A stretch of 64,000 nucleotides of DNA from Lusitaniella coriacea LEGE 07157 (GCF_015207425.1 NZ_JADEWZ010000029.1:1-64000), one strand, 5' to 3'. Positions 40,918 to 50,944 are shown, counted from the first letter of the stretch. The notes: generated from the letters alone by a model not told the origin. Translations and numbers: made by a program.

Positions 40918-42252
40918 ATGTTTCCTATGAAAAATAACTTATTCCAGCAAATTGCACCGACGATAACCCTCGTTCTCTCGTGCTTTCTTACAACAGCTTG
41001 TAATTCCAACTCAGCAACCCCCGTCGAACCCTCATCCTCCGCGCAATCGCAAACCCCCAACCGCATCGCCACGCAACCCCTTTCGCCCCAAGCGATTCGC
41101 GTTACCCTCGCCGATTTACCAGAACCCTTCGCCACCCAAAGCGCTTCCAAACCGCCGAATGTTGTCCCGATTCCCGAAAATCCCACGCTACAAGTTCCCC
41201 CAGGCTTTGAGGTGAATGTTTTTGCCGAAAACTTAGATCGTCCCCGTTGGCTGGCATTAACTCCCAGTGGCGATGTGTTGGTGACAGAAACGAGGGCAAA
41301 TCGAATTCGCCTGTTGCGCGATCGCGATAGTGATGGTGTTGCCGAAGAAAAACTTACCTTTGCAGAAGGAAAGAATGGGTTAAATATCCCCTTTGGCATG
41401 GCATTCGCCCCAGGATACTTCTTCTTGGGAAATACGGCACAAGTGCGTCGCTATCCCTACCCAACCGGACAAAATAAACTGGAGGGGAAAGGGGAAAAAA
41501 TTGCAGATTTGCCGGGAGGCGGCTACCGACAGCATTGGACGCGCAACATCATCGTGTCCCCTGACGAACAAAAACTCTACGTTTCCGTGGGTTCTCGTTC
41601 CAATGTGGATATCGAACCGCTTCCCCGTGCCTCGGTACAGGTGATGAATCTCGACGGGACGAACGTACAATCCTTAGCGGAGGGATTGCGCAATCCAGTG
41701 GGGTTAGATTTTCATCCCACAACGGGGGAACTTTATACCACCGTCAACGAACGGGATGGTTTGGGGGATAACTTAGTTCCGGATTATCTGACTCGCATTC
41801 GTTCCGGGGAGTTTTACGGTTGGCCTTACGCTTACCTTTCTCCCAAGTTACTCGATCCGCGCCACCTCGCACAGGGTCGCAGCAGCAATCCAGAACGCGC
41901 CGCCCAAACTCAAACGCCGGATGTGTTGTTTGCGTCGCACTCCGCCGCTTTGGGGCTGCAATTTTATGAGGGGGAAACTTTTCCCCAAAAGTACCGCAAT
42001 GGGGCGTTTGTGGCATTCAGAGGGTCTTGGAACCGCGATCGCGGGACGGGATACAAAGTTGTTTTTGTTCCTTTTGCCAATGGACGACCGAACGGGCATT
42101 ACGAAGATTTTCTTTCCGGGTTTTTACTCGATCCCGCAGTCCCCACAACTTGGGGTCGTCCGGTGGGTTTATTGGTTTTACCCGACGGTAGCTTGCTGGT
42201 GACAGAAGAGGCGAACGGTCGAATTTATCGCGTTCAGTTCCCGACGGACTGA
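40918..42252 (+). CDS. PQQ-type sugar (sorbosone) dehydrogenase-like lipoprotein
   Basis: About 444 residues from ATG 40918. The lipobox (SCFLTTAC) gives a lipid-anchored protein. The mature part has six-bladed beta-propeller motifs of the glucose/sorbosone dehydrogenase family: LQVPPGFEVNVFAENLDRPRWLAL, LRDRDSDGVAEEK, GLRNPVGLDF, EFYGWPYAY, FVAFRGSWNRD and LLVLPDGSLLVTEEANGRIYRV. It probably oxidises sugars or related aldoses with PQQ, or binds such a ligand; substrate and cofactor are inferred. An earlier ATG at 40843 lies in a dispersed repeat and is rejected. Confidence 0.87.
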   Translation: MFPMKNNLFQQIAPTITLVLSCFLTTACNSNSATPVEPSSSAQSQTPNRIATQPLSPQAIRVTLADLPEPFATQSASKPPNVVPIPENPTLQVPPGFEVNVFAENLDRPRWLALTPSGDVLVTETRANRIRLLRDRDSDGVAEEKLTFAEGKNGLNIPFGMAFAPGYFFLGNTAQVRRYPYPTGQNKLEGKGEKIADLPGGGYRQHWTRNIIVSPDEQKLYVSVGSRSNVDIEPLPRASVQVMNLDGTNVQSLAEGLRNPVGLDFHPTTGELYTTVNERDGLGDNLVPDYLTRIRSGEFYGWPYAYLSPKLLDPRHLAQGRSSNPERAAQTQTPDVLFASHSAALGLQFYEGETFPQKYRNGAFVAFRGSWNRDRGTGYKVVFVPFANGRPNGHYEDFLSGFLLDPAVPTTWGRPVGLLVLPDGSLLVTEEANGRIYRVQFPTD

Positions 42253-42259
42253 CCCAAAT

Positions 42260-42463
42260 TCAAATCGCTGCAATTTTCACCCGCCCTCTGAGGACTGCTC
42301 TTAAAAGTCGGTTAACGGCTCGTCTTTCGTCTTCATCGAGAGTATCGTCCATTGATGCAGCCATCAGTCCGTAACGATCGTTTAAGGTCAGCATTCCTGT
42401 CTCGGCAACAGAGGCGAGCATTTCTGCAATTGCACCGGGGATTAGTTGGAGTTGGGGAGTCAT
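42260..42463 (-). CDS. small conserved cyanobacterial protein
   Basis: 67 residues from the ATG at 42463, preceded by AAAGGTG. The sequence (LIPGAIAEMLASVAETGMLTLNDRYGL, ending DERRAVNRLLRAVLRGRVKI) belongs to a small, all-helical family that I recall as widespread in cyanobacteria and without a known function. A longer frame from 42565 has no ribosome site and is not preferred. The gene ends 8 bp from the dehydrogenase stop, facing it. Confidence 0.75.
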   Translation of the reverse strand: MTPQLQLIPGAIAEMLASVAETGMLTLNDRYGLMAASMDDTLDEDERRAVNRLLRAVLRGRVKIAAI

Positions 42464-42951
42464 TGGATTCACCTTTGCGCTCGATAGTTCTAATATCTCT
42501 CTTTTTTCGCAGACATCATGTGATGGCAGGATGGGGAAAGTGTGAATTGTGCGGGTTCGACCCATGAGGAAAACTACACTGAGTGCGAGATCTCAACCAG
42601 ACTGTTATAGCGATCTTCCTCACAGAATCGCGCGATCGCGAATAGATTAGCAATTCTTTCAGATTGGAAAACGCTATATTAGCAAGTTCTAAACTCATCA
42701 ATCGAGATGTATCAAATTGTAAACTTAAATGAAGAAAATGAAATAATAAATTCTTCTTTTCCTGTCTTTATTTTTTCTGCCTTAATCTTCCCTATATTCC
42801 TGAGATACATTGATATTGCTCAATTCAGAGAATGCCCAATCTCCAGCAATTTTGTAAGAATTAATAATCTTACTCAACTTTAAGACCCTCGCTCCTTTAT
42901 GATAAAGATTAAACTTTTTAAGAATTCGTAAAATAAAACGGAGGTTCTGAG
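42464..42951. other. spacer before cpcG, with a short family-A element
   Basis: No gene is seen. TATAGCG at 42606 and CGCTATA at 42672-42678 bound a 73-bp inverted-ended stretch of the family seen at 10799 and 36992. The remaining 270 bp to the linker gene is AT-rich and probably a long 5' leader. A strong CGGAGG ribosome site lies at 42940-42945. Confidence 0.5.
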
Positions 42952-43704
42952 TTGGCTATTCCACTATTGAACTATGCCCCCAGTTGCCCGAACACGCGGG
43001 TTGAGGGATTTGAGGTTTCAACGGACGAGCGCCCCAAGGTTTACACAACAGAAAACATCCTCTCTTCATCAGATATGAAAGATCTGATTGAAGTGGCATA
43101 TCGCCAAATCTTTTTCCATGCCTTTAAGTGGGATCGCCAAGTGTGTCTTGAATCCCAACTGCGCAATGGTCAGATTACCGTGCGAGACTTCATTCGCGGA
43201 TTGTTGTTGTCTGAAACGTTCTACAACAGCTTCTACGAGAAGAACAGCAATTACCGCTTCGTCGAGCAGTGCGTGCAGCGCGTTTTAGGACGCGATGTGT
43301 ACAGCGAACGGGAAAAAATTGCTTGGTCGATTGTCGTTGCGACAAAAGGCATTCAAGGACTTGTTGACCAATTACTCAATAGCGACGAGTATTTGGAGAA
43401 TTTCGGTTACGATACCGTCCCCTATCAGCGCCGCCGCTCCCTGGCAAGTCGGGATGAGGGTGAAACGCCCTTTAACATCAAGTCCCCGCGTTATGATGGC
43501 TACCATCGCTCGATGCTGGGCTTTCCTCAAATGGTGTGGCAAAACGAAGTTCGTCGTTTTACCCCGCAAGAGAAATCAGCAAAAGCAGGCGATCCTTCGC
43601 TCTTTGTTGACATGGCACGCAATCTGAAGAATGCCAGAGGAACTGTCTCACCCAGAGTTTCTGCGATGAACATCAGCCTTAGCTCCGTACCTTATCGCAA
43701 GTAA
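42952..43704 (+). CDS. cpcG: phycobilisome rod-core linker polypeptide
   Basis: 250 residues. The N-terminal [21 protein letters not shown] start and the PBS linker domain (residues about 20-180) are typical of CpcG, which joins phycocyanin rods to the allophycocyanin core. Key segments are [58 protein letters not shown] and the YQRRRSL region. The C-terminal tail of about 70 residues, which sets the core contact, is present. The start is a TTG behind CGGAGG; non-ATG starts are common for linker genes. A terminator-like hairpin follows. Confidence 0.93.
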   Translation: MAIPLLNYAPSCPNTRVEGFEVSTDERPKVYTTENILSSSDMKDLIEVAYRQIFFHAFKWDRQVCLESQLRNGQITVRDFIRGLLLSETFYNSFYEKNSNYRFVEQCVQRVLGRDVYSEREKIAWSIVVATKGIQGLVDQLLNSDEYLENFGYDTVPYQRRRSLASRDEGETPFNIKSPRYDGYHRSMLGFPQMVWQNEVRRFTPQEKSAKAGDPSLFVDMARNLKNARGTVSPRVSAMNISLSSVPYRK

Positions 43705-43741
43705 GAGACGTTAAGTCCGAACAACCTCTCGATCGATATTT

Positions 43742-43799
43742 GAGGGGGAGGGACAAATTTGCAAGCCGATTTAGACTTGTGAGTTAGTCTCTCCCCCCT
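43742..43799 (+). terminator. hairpin after cpcG
   Basis: GAGGGGGAGGGAC (43742-43754) pairs with GTCTCTCCCCCCT (43787-43799) with few mismatches across a 32-base loop. It lies 38 bp after the linker stop codon and 107 bp before the convergent kinase-cyclase stop. Confidence 0.45.
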
Positions 43800-43905
43800 G
43801 TTCTATAGAATAGCTAAATGTTGGCTGCATGGGATTGACGCGGAGACGCGGTGAGAAAGGATATGTCCTAGGATAGTTTGATGAATCGGGTTCTGTTAAT
43901 CGAAA

Positions 43906-46900
43906 TTACTTATTCAAAAGGACGGCGACTCCATTCCAATCTTCGCGAACGCCTTCTTGTTGATATTGATGGCAACGTTGAAGGTAGAGTTCTGCGGCTC
44001 GATCTTGAGGATTTGCGCTTAAAACCGCTTCAAACACTCGTCGCGCGCGATCGAAGTTTTGCCGAGAATACCAAACAATCGCTTCTTCAAACTGCGTTTT
44101 CGTCTGGGACTTCAACTGTTGCATCACCGGGGTGTCCCCATCATAAACCTCAAAAATCGCCACCACCTGCTTTTTCCCTTTCACCACCACGCGATCTAAA
44201 AAGCGATACTTATAGCGATCGAAATTCTCCAGTTGGCAGAGGGTTTCACTGCTAATAATAATCCCCGATCCGTAGAGTTTGGTGAGTCCCTCTAAACGCG
44301 AAGCCAAATTTACCGCATCGGAAATTACGGTACTTTCCATGCGTTGAACTTCGCCAATCGTTCCGAGCATCACCTTTCCTGTATGCAAGCCAATCCCGAT
44401 GGAAATTGCTGCATAACCACTCTTGAGGCGATCTTGATTGTAAATGCGAACTTGTTGTTGCATGGCAATGGCTGCATTGAGTGCCTCTTCTGGAGACTGT
44501 GGAAACAGTGCCATAACTGCATCGCCAATATATTTATCAATAAACCCGTTATGCTCTCGAATCACCGGACTGACGCGCCCTAAATAGCTATTAATAAAGG
44601 CAAAATTTTCTTGAGGGGTCATCTGTTCCGACAATTCTGTAAAGGAGCGAATATCGGAGAAGAGAACGCTCATTTTCGTTTGCAGGTTGTCGCCCAATTG
44701 AACATCAACGATACTGTCTCGCTTGAGAAAACGCAGGAAATCTTGGGGAACAAAGCGCCCGTAAGCCGTATTGATCTTCGTTAAGCGCAGGTGAGTTTTA
44801 ATGCGGGCGAATAGCTCATTTTTATTAAACGGTTTCGCGAGATAATCATTTGCGCCAACCCTAAACCCTTCAACAAGATCGGAAACTTGATTTTTAGCTG
44901 TGAGCATGACAATGGGAATTTCACTAGGCAAAAACTTCTCGCGCAGTTTTTCGCTGACTTCATAACCCGTCATGCGCGGCATCATCACGTCGAGTAGGAT
45001 TAAATCCGGTTGGAATCCTTGTTCGATCGTTTCTAGCGCCTCAATCCCATTATTCGCTTGGGTAATGCTGTAATTTTCCAGGGAGAGGAGATTGGCAAGG
45101 ACTTGAAGGTTGATCGGTTCGTCATCAACGATCAGAATTTTGAATTCTGGACTTTGGGTCGAAACGCTATCGGGCTGAATGAGACTGGATTGGATGAGTT
45201 CTGGGGCTTTTGCCAGAGATTGGATGGGGTGCTTGGTGGAGAGGGGTTGAACCTGAGTAGCGGAAATGGGCAGGGTGAAGGTAAATTGCGAGCCTTCCCC
45301 AACGATTGAGGCAAGCTGAATATCCCCTCCGTGTAATTGAACGAGCTGTTGGGTAACGGCTAATCCCAAACCTGTTCCGCCGTATTCCCTGGCGGTAGAC
45401 CCGTCTGCTTGTTCAAAGGATTCAAAAATGCGGTCGAATCGCTCTTCGGGAATTCCAATTCCCGTGTCGGCGATGGTAATGGTAAGGAATGGGGTTGGGT
45501 TCTGAGGGTTGTCAACGATTTCGGCGGAAACTTCCACAGAACCGGTTTCGGTAAATTTAATTGCGTTGCCAATCAGGTTGTAGAGGATTTGTTGTAGGCG
45601 ATTTTCATCGGCATCGACGAGGGGGGTTTCGGGATGAATGGAATTGAGCAGTTGTAAGGCTTTTTTGCCAATAAGGGGTCGGGAAAGGGCAAGAACGACA
45701 TCGACGATGGCGCGAACTTCTGTGGGTTTAATTTGCAACTCTAGGGTTTGATGTTTGAGTTTGGAGAAGTCGAGAATATCGTTAATGAGGGTGGAGAGTC
45801 GCCGACCCGCAGAGGCAATCATCGCGAGGTTGGTGTTGGTGATGTCGGGCAATTGACCCGTTGCGCCATCCACGAGGGATTCGGCGATACCGATGATGCC
45901 ATTGAGAGGGGTGCGCAGTTCGTGGGAGGTGTTGGCGAGGAATTCGTCTTTGAGTTGGTCGAGGTGGGTGAGTTCTTGGTTGGCACGTTCGAGGGCGGTT
46001 TGGCTTTCTCGGAGTTCTTGAGTGGCGCGTTCTACAGCGCTTTGGAGTCGGGTGGGGGCGCTGACGAGGATGAAGATGAGACTGCCTGTAGCAAGGGCGA
46101 GAACGCTTCCTCCGAGCCAGATCCAGCGAGAAATGGGGGCGACGGACGACCATCCTGTGAGGGGAACGGCAGCAAGTTGCCAGGAACCGTTGGGGAGGGT
46201 GATGTTGAGGGTGACGGGGTTTTGTTGGAAGGTTTGGGGTTTGCCGAAAAAGATTTCGCCTTTTTCGCCGAGTCCGTCTTTGCCGCGCAGGGCGTATTGG
46301 AGGGGTGTTGAGGAGTCAATAAGTCCGGCTTCTTTAAAAAGGGTATCGCGCTCGATGATGATGCCGACCATGCCCCAGTAAGAGCCACTTTCGGGGGGGC
46401 GACCGGGGGGCGTGAGGAAGATGGGGGTGCGTCCGATGAAGGCGATGCCTTCTGGGACGAGGTTGATGGGGCCGGCGACGATGGTTTTGCGGTTTTGAAT
46501 GGATCGCGCGATCGCGTCCCTTTCGTCTGGAATGGTGCGAGGGTCGAAGCCAATTGCCGATTCGTTGCCTTTGAGGGGGTACATATGACTGACAACGGAA
46601 TCTTTGTAGAGGGAAAATCCTCGAATTCCCGTACTTTCGGAGGTGATGGTTTGGGTGAGGCGCTCGAATTCTGCTTGGGTGATGTCGGGATCGACAACGG
46701 AGACGTGGGAGAGCAGTCCGCGCGTTAGGAACAGGCGTTGGTTGAGGGCGGCTTCGAGTTTTGCACGATGGGTACTGAGCTGATTGAGAACATCGGCGCG
46801 TTCTTGTTCGCGGAATCGCTCTTGTTCGGCGTGGTCTACAATGGCAACGGTTGCCAGTACCCCCGCGATAGCACAGGAGGCGGCGAGAAGGGGGAGGTTT

Positions 46901-46947
46901 CTTTTCCAGAGGTGTTTGAGTTTGGGGGGTAGACGAACCTGTATCAT
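43906..46947 (-). CDS. CHASE-histidine kinase-receiver-class III adenylate cyclase fusion
   Basis: 1013 residues. An N-terminal TM segment (about 16-37) is followed by an extracytoplasmic CHASE domain to about 270 (TSESTGIRGFSLYK) and a second TM near 280. Next come a coiled coil, HisKA with SHELRTPLNG (His343 or so) and HATPase with NLIGNAIKFTE, DTGIGIP and GGTGLGLAV. A receiver domain (LIVDDEPINLQ, phospho-Asp in LLDVMMPRM) leads to a cyclase domain. The cyclase has metal Asp in FSDIRSF, the DKYIGDAVMALF motif with the adenine-type Lys, and SDAVNLASRLE, so cAMP production is expected. Architecture resembles CyaC. A Tyr/Arg-rich C-terminal tail follows. Confidence 0.92.
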   Translation of the reverse strand: MIQVRLPPKLKHLWKRNLPLLAASCAIAGVLATVAIVDHAEQERFREQERADVLNQLSTHRAKLEAALNQRLFLTRGLLSHVSVVDPDITQAEFERLTQTITSESTGIRGFSLYKDSVVSHMYPLKGNESAIGFDPRTIPDERDAIARSIQNRKTIVAGPINLVPEGIAFIGRTPIFLTPPGRPPESGSYWGMVGIIIERDTLFKEAGLIDSSTPLQYALRGKDGLGEKGEIFFGKPQTFQQNPVTLNITLPNGSWQLAAVPLTGWSSVAPISRWIWLGGSVLALATGSLIFILVSAPTRLQSAVERATQELRESQTALERANQELTHLDQLKDEFLANTSHELRTPLNGIIGIAESLVDGATGQLPDITNTNLAMIASAGRRLSTLINDILDFSKLKHQTLELQIKPTEVRAIVDVVLALSRPLIGKKALQLLNSIHPETPLVDADENRLQQILYNLIGNAIKFTETGSVEVSAEIVDNPQNPTPFLTITIADTGIGIPEERFDRIFESFEQADGSTAREYGGTGLGLAVTQQLVQLHGGDIQLASIVGEGSQFTFTLPISATQVQPLSTKHPIQSLAKAPELIQSSLIQPDSVSTQSPEFKILIVDDEPINLQVLANLLSLENYSITQANNGIEALETIEQGFQPDLILLDVMMPRMTGYEVSEKLREKFLPSEIPIVMLTAKNQVSDLVEGFRVGANDYLAKPFNKNELFARIKTHLRLTKINTAYGRFVPQDFLRFLKRDSIVDVQLGDNLQTKMSVLFSDIRSFTELSEQMTPQENFAFINSYLGRVSPVIREHNGFIDKYIGDAVMALFPQSPEEALNAAIAMQQQVRIYNQDRLKSGYAAISIGIGLHTGKVMLGTIGEVQRMESTVISDAVNLASRLEGLTKLYGSGIIISSETLCQLENFDRYKYRFLDRVVVKGKKQVVAIFEVYDGDTPVMQQLKSQTKTQFEEAIVWYSRQNFDRARRVFEAVLSANPQDRAAELYLQRCHQYQQEGVREDWNGVAVLLNK

Positions 46948-46992
46948 AGATTTTTCCCAAAGAATTGTGCGTTGCGAGGAAATTGGTGAGGT

Positions 46993-47316
46993 TTAGGTGA
47001 CGATCTTCCGGACAACGGGAGGAGCGTTAGGTTCGTGACAGATGTATTCTGTAAGTTCAAAGTTCAAACACCCACCTTTGAGATGGCAGTAAGTATTCTT
47101 TGTTACTTGGATGTTTCCGGGTTCTTCGGATAATTCTATAGACGGGGCGACATTCACCGCATTGCCTCGAAGGTTGTCGGTGAATTGCTTCGTGCCGATC
47201 GCGCCTGTAACGATGACACGGGTATGAATGCCAATGCAAAAAAGTATGAGAAGGGCGCGCAGAGAGATTTTCCCCGAACCCCAAATCGCAGATTTCACGA
47301 AAGTTTTTAAGATCAT
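46993..47316 (-). CDS. small hypothetical protein with N-terminal hydrophobic segment
   Basis: 107 residues that I do not recognise. A hydrophobic stretch near residues 19-40 could be a signal or anchor. The rest has four Cys (CHLKGGC, YICHE), possibly forming disulphides outside the cytoplasm. It ends 45 bp upstream of the kinase-cyclase start on the same strand, so it may be co-transcribed and could relate to the CHASE input. Confidence in coding is moderate because of the short length. Confidence 0.5.
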   Translation of the reverse strand: MILKTFVKSAIWGSGKISLRALLILFCIGIHTRVIVTGAIGTKQFTDNLRGNAVNVAPSIELSEEPGNIQVTKNTYCHLKGGCLNFELTEYICHEPNAPPVVRKIVT

Positions 47317-47476
47317 AGGGAAATGGTTGCGGAGAGAGTCAGCGCATTTTTTGATTCAGTCTTGCACCCTTATTCGTTCTGACTCATCCTGTGCAAGAAA
47401 ATTGTACCTAAAATCTCCGAGTTTTTTCGTGAAAAACCCATGAAATATCGGCAATTTTGCGGGATTTCAATCTTTT

Positions 47477-48034
47477 TCAGAGACTTTCAGTAAATGGCAA
47501 GGAGAGCGGTTTTCGGTTTGGGAGATTGGGTAAGGAACTGTCTCTAACAGTAATTTGCGTGGGTTTGTAGGCACGGATAAACTGGGTCATGATTTCCCGT
47601 TCTTCGATGGTTGGCGTTGCCAAGCATCCTGCTGTTCCTGCCTGTCCGTTATTTTTAAATGCGGAGGGATCGTAATGAAGCCCAATCCCCGAACGTCCGG
47701 TTTCAAAGGTTGGGATAATGGGGGACCAAGCACCGCCAAATTCTCCTCCAGGATGGCTTACACTTCCCGGCATACTGAATTGATAGATGCCGAAAGGTAA
47801 AGGGGTTTGGGAACCGGCTTTGTGACTGGGAGTTTGTTTGCCCGCACGTCCGGAAACGGCACGAATAGTGTCAACTGTTTGACCATTATCATCGATGAGT
47901 TGAACTTGGTAAACTTTTAACCCAATTCCAATCGTTTCATCGGTTTGTGTGGCAATCATTTCAGCCCCTTGAACGAGGTTCGTCGAGAGGGTGGTGATTA
48001 CAGTTGTTGTTGCTAAAACTTGCCAAAAATTCAT
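47477..48034 (-). CDS. L,D-transpeptidase-like secreted protein
   Basis: 185 residues. The N-terminal signal peptide ends near NLVQGA. The C-terminal half carries GIGLHYDPSAFKNNGQAGTAGC, a His followed about 15 residues later by a Gly-x-Ala-Gly-Cys. This matches the YkuD-type catalytic pattern (His ... S/T-x-G-C), with Cys as nucleophile. The enzyme would act on peptidoglycan in the periplasm as a cross-linking transpeptidase or an endopeptidase. The HGC of the classical motif reads AGC, so activity is likely but not certain. Confidence 0.7.
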   Translation of the reverse strand: MNFWQVLATTTVITTLSTNLVQGAEMIATQTDETIGIGLKVYQVQLIDDNGQTVDTIRAVSGRAGKQTPSHKAGSQTPLPFGIYQFSMPGSVSHPGGEFGGAWSPIIPTFETGRSGIGLHYDPSAFKNNGQAGTAGCLATPTIEEREIMTQFIRAYKPTQITVRDSSLPNLPNRKPLSLPFTESL

Positions 48035-48388
48035 TGTTTTACTCCAAGATTTCTACGGTGTCATTAGATAGATGCACGTGCAAAACCCGCAATTCCTTCA
48101 CGGGAATAGAGTCCGAGAGCAAGTCGTCGCAGCAAAAATTGTCCCGATTGTTGTGCGAGGAACAATAGGAATGTCAAACCAAGGGATCGCAGATAAGGAA
48201 CGCCGCAATCGCCCTCAGACGCTAGGGTTGGGATAGATGCAATAGAAGTTTTTCCAGGCGCGGGGTGGAATGTCTCTGTCTGCGCTGGAAAAGAGGTATT
48301 TGCTTTTGGTGCTACAGAGTACTACAGCAATGCTGTTAGAGATTTCGGAAAGCGATCAATTTTCCTGCAAAGATAAATTCCAGCCTCG
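48035..48388. other. spacer without a clear gene; possible decayed membrane-protein frame
   Basis: On the minus strand roughly 48064-48230 is open for about 50 codons (PYLRSLGLTFLLFLAQ, then LYSREGIAG) with no start codon and no recognised match. It may be a decayed gene end. TACAGAGTACTAC near 48312 resembles one arm of the family-D element at 61249. Confidence 0.3.
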
Positions 48389-50785
48389 CTATTCCAAGTC
48401 GTCGTATATTCCTGGCTGGCGGCGCTTGAGTTCCTCCCAAGGTAGCAAAAGCGCATCTTCAATCTCAGCGCGAACACTCTCACTAACCGCACCTTCAATT
48501 TGCATTAACTCAACCAAAAATTTGTTGGCATCGTAGTAGCGTTGGAGTTGTTGTTTTTGCTCTTTTGTGAATTGCCAATCGTGACCAATATTTCGATGCT
48601 CGATCATCACTTGACGGAGTTGTTCGATCCACTGTGAGCTATTATCACTCCACCATTGTTGGAAATACTCCTGGTTGTCTGATTCAGGTAATACTTTGCG
48701 CAGTTCTCGTAGCTGATGTATCAAGTTAGGGTTAAGGGCGCTACTCAAGTTAGGGTTAAGAGTGAAGTCAAGAAAAAAGGCAACACCAGGGTCACGGGAA
48801 AGAGCAAGGGCAAGAATATAAGTGAGAGTACGATCCAGAACCAGAGCATTGTCTAGAGCAAGAGTGCAGTTGTAGTTAAGAATACGAATAAGGTTTAAGG
48901 CACTATCGAGAGCAAGGATCGGGTCGAGAGCGCCTTCTAGCTCAAAAGTATGAATCAGAGCCAGAGCGCAGTGGAAAGCGCGAATTGCTACAGATCTGAA
49001 TTTTGTGTAAGTAGATTTCGACTTTTGCAGTAACCACCGTAAGAATGTTTGCACAACTAGCTCATGAGCAATTGATTGCTCAATTGCCTGTTTAATAAGT
49101 TGTAGTAACTGATCTGCTGGCTGTTGCGATGCCACTAACTGCTGCACAACTTCTTGCCATCGACGATTTGCAATTTTTTCAGCAAGTCGTTTAGAAGAAA
49201 GTTGAGTCAACCACCGAACCGTAAAATATTCCTGAAACGTGAGATGAGAGAATGACCACAACCCATCGGCTCTCTCAATTAATAAGCCATGTTGAGCTTC
49301 AATTGCTCTTAGTACTGAAACTCCTTCTTGCTGATTTGCTAATTGCAACTGCTGAGTAATTTGGTCAGCTAATTCCTCTTCTTCAAATAGGACAAAATTA
49401 TTTGGATTTTCAAATTTGCGAGCAGCAATCTCTATTAATAATACTTCTTTATCTTCGATATCTAATTTACGATACGTCTCGATCCCAATTTTCCAACCAT
49501 TAATCTGCTTTTCTTCATTCCACCGACTCAGTAGTAATTTTATTCCCTTTTTATATAACTCAGCTCTATTACTGTAAAATCTCCCATTGTCCTGCAAAAC
49601 AAGACATATTAGGTTCAACAACACTGGAGTTGCCGTCAGTTCCTTAAAGTCGGGCTGATTGGTTATGACACGATTAATTTGTCCCCATTTCTTTTTAGCC
49701 TCTATATCTGAATTGCCGCTTGCTTTAAACCAGTTGAAGACAAATTGCTTTACTTGTTCTGGTCTGAAATCTGCTACTTCTACTGAAGTGAACCCAGATG
49801 GAATTACTTCCATGATCTGAGTGCGACACGTCAAGATCAATCGATTTTTGGTATATTCTTTGGAAAATTGGCGAATCTGCTCTTTTACGCTGGTTCGAAG
49901 TGCATCGGTTGGCACTTCATCTAACCCATCCATCAAGATTAGAAGTTTACCCTGGTTCAAAAGATGCTGTAGAGGCAAAGACTCTAGTTGCTGTTTTAAC
50001 TCTGAAATCTGCGTTCTGTTTTCAGGGGTTGGATGTTTCCCCAGATTGTCGATTTGTATCTTAAGCGCTGAAAATTGATATAAAGGGTCTATCTCTAACG
50101 CTTCATCAACTGCCAGCCATAAATTCCATTGTTCATCGCGAATTTGCCGCAGTTCAATCAACATAGCAATTAGCTCTGCCTGAAATTTACCGTTACACCA
50201 ATCAACAGCTAAGTGTTTGAGGAATGTTGTTTTTCCTGAACCCGGTTTCCCAAGGATCACTAATTTTGAATTTGTGTTGGCAATCTCAAAGCCTGGATTG
50301 CGTTGAATGCGTTTACTTAAAGCTAAACGATCGTTTTTAATATCATAATTTTCTAAAATGCTATCGGATAAATTGAAATGTTTATTTTCAGGCTTGGCTA
50401 ATAGATATACATCGACATAAAGTTGGTCAACTCCAATCTCTTCTCCACTCAACAATCGCATTCGGCTGTGCTGATTCAGGATTTTTTGACGACAGTGTTC
50501 TCGAATCTTCTCTTCATCAAGCTGCGATGGAGTTGAAGAACGATCGCGCGCAATCTCAGAAATACTCTCAACTGAAGACAAGTCCTGCCATTTCAGACGC
50601 AATACAAGGCAAATTTTGCGGAAACTCCTTTCTCCAATCGGTTGTTCGTTGAAAAATTTCGTCACTGTGGTGCGCGACATATTTAGATGCTTCGTGAGTT
50701 TCGACTTATTCCCCTCGAAGTGCTGCATCAAAGCATTGTTCGCTTGTGACCAATCTGTAAGAATTAATTTCCGCGATCGCGCCAT
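48389..50785 (-). CDS. HTH-NACHT NTPase, STAND-type conflict protein
   Basis: 798 residues. An N-terminal HTH-like domain (residues about 25-65, KSKLTKHLNMSRTTVTKFFN) precedes the NTPase. The NACHT domain has Walker A GKPGSGKT (179-186), Walker B LLILMDGLDE (281-290) with the extra acidic residues of NACHT, and a sensor region LILTCRTQ. A helical C-terminal half includes a run of imperfect repeats (ALDPILALDSALNL, ALDNALVLDRTL) near 625-690 and an NCH-like tail. STAND ATPases of this kind act as signal-sensing switches, several in anti-phage defence (Avs, bNACHT). Sensed ligand and effector are unknown; the HTH may bind DNA or be the effector. Confidence 0.85.
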   Translation of the reverse strand: MARSRKLILTDWSQANNALMQHFEGNKSKLTKHLNMSRTTVTKFFNEQPIGERSFRKICLVLRLKWQDLSSVESISEIARDRSSTPSQLDEEKIREHCRQKILNQHSRMRLLSGEEIGVDQLYVDVYLLAKPENKHFNLSDSILENYDIKNDRLALSKRIQRNPGFEIANTNSKLVILGKPGSGKTTFLKHLAVDWCNGKFQAELIAMLIELRQIRDEQWNLWLAVDEALEIDPLYQFSALKIQIDNLGKHPTPENRTQISELKQQLESLPLQHLLNQGKLLILMDGLDEVPTDALRTSVKEQIRQFSKEYTKNRLILTCRTQIMEVIPSGFTSVEVADFRPEQVKQFVFNWFKASGNSDIEAKKKWGQINRVITNQPDFKELTATPVLLNLICLVLQDNGRFYSNRAELYKKGIKLLLSRWNEEKQINGWKIGIETYRKLDIEDKEVLLIEIAARKFENPNNFVLFEEEELADQITQQLQLANQQEGVSVLRAIEAQHGLLIERADGLWSFSHLTFQEYFTVRWLTQLSSKRLAEKIANRRWQEVVQQLVASQQPADQLLQLIKQAIEQSIAHELVVQTFLRWLLQKSKSTYTKFRSVAIRAFHCALALIHTFELEGALDPILALDSALNLIRILNYNCTLALDNALVLDRTLTYILALALSRDPGVAFFLDFTLNPNLSSALNPNLIHQLRELRKVLPESDNQEYFQQWWSDNSSQWIEQLRQVMIEHRNIGHDWQFTKEQKQQLQRYYDANKFLVELMQIEGAVSESVRAEIEDALLLPWEELKRRQPGIYDDLE

Positions 50786-50944
50786 TCACCTGACCACTTG
50801 GACGTTTTAGCCTCAAAACTATTCTATCTGCGCAAACAATATCGGTCACTTCAGGACAAATTTGAACATTTATTGAACAATCGTTGAACACCTTGATACA
50901 GAAGGGTTTGGCAGACTGAGGACAAGTTAAACAGGTACTTAATT

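Noticed and set aside
45748-46697. Long frames opposite the kinase-cyclase gene
   Set aside because: GC-rich shadow frames of a gene with complete domains on the other strand.
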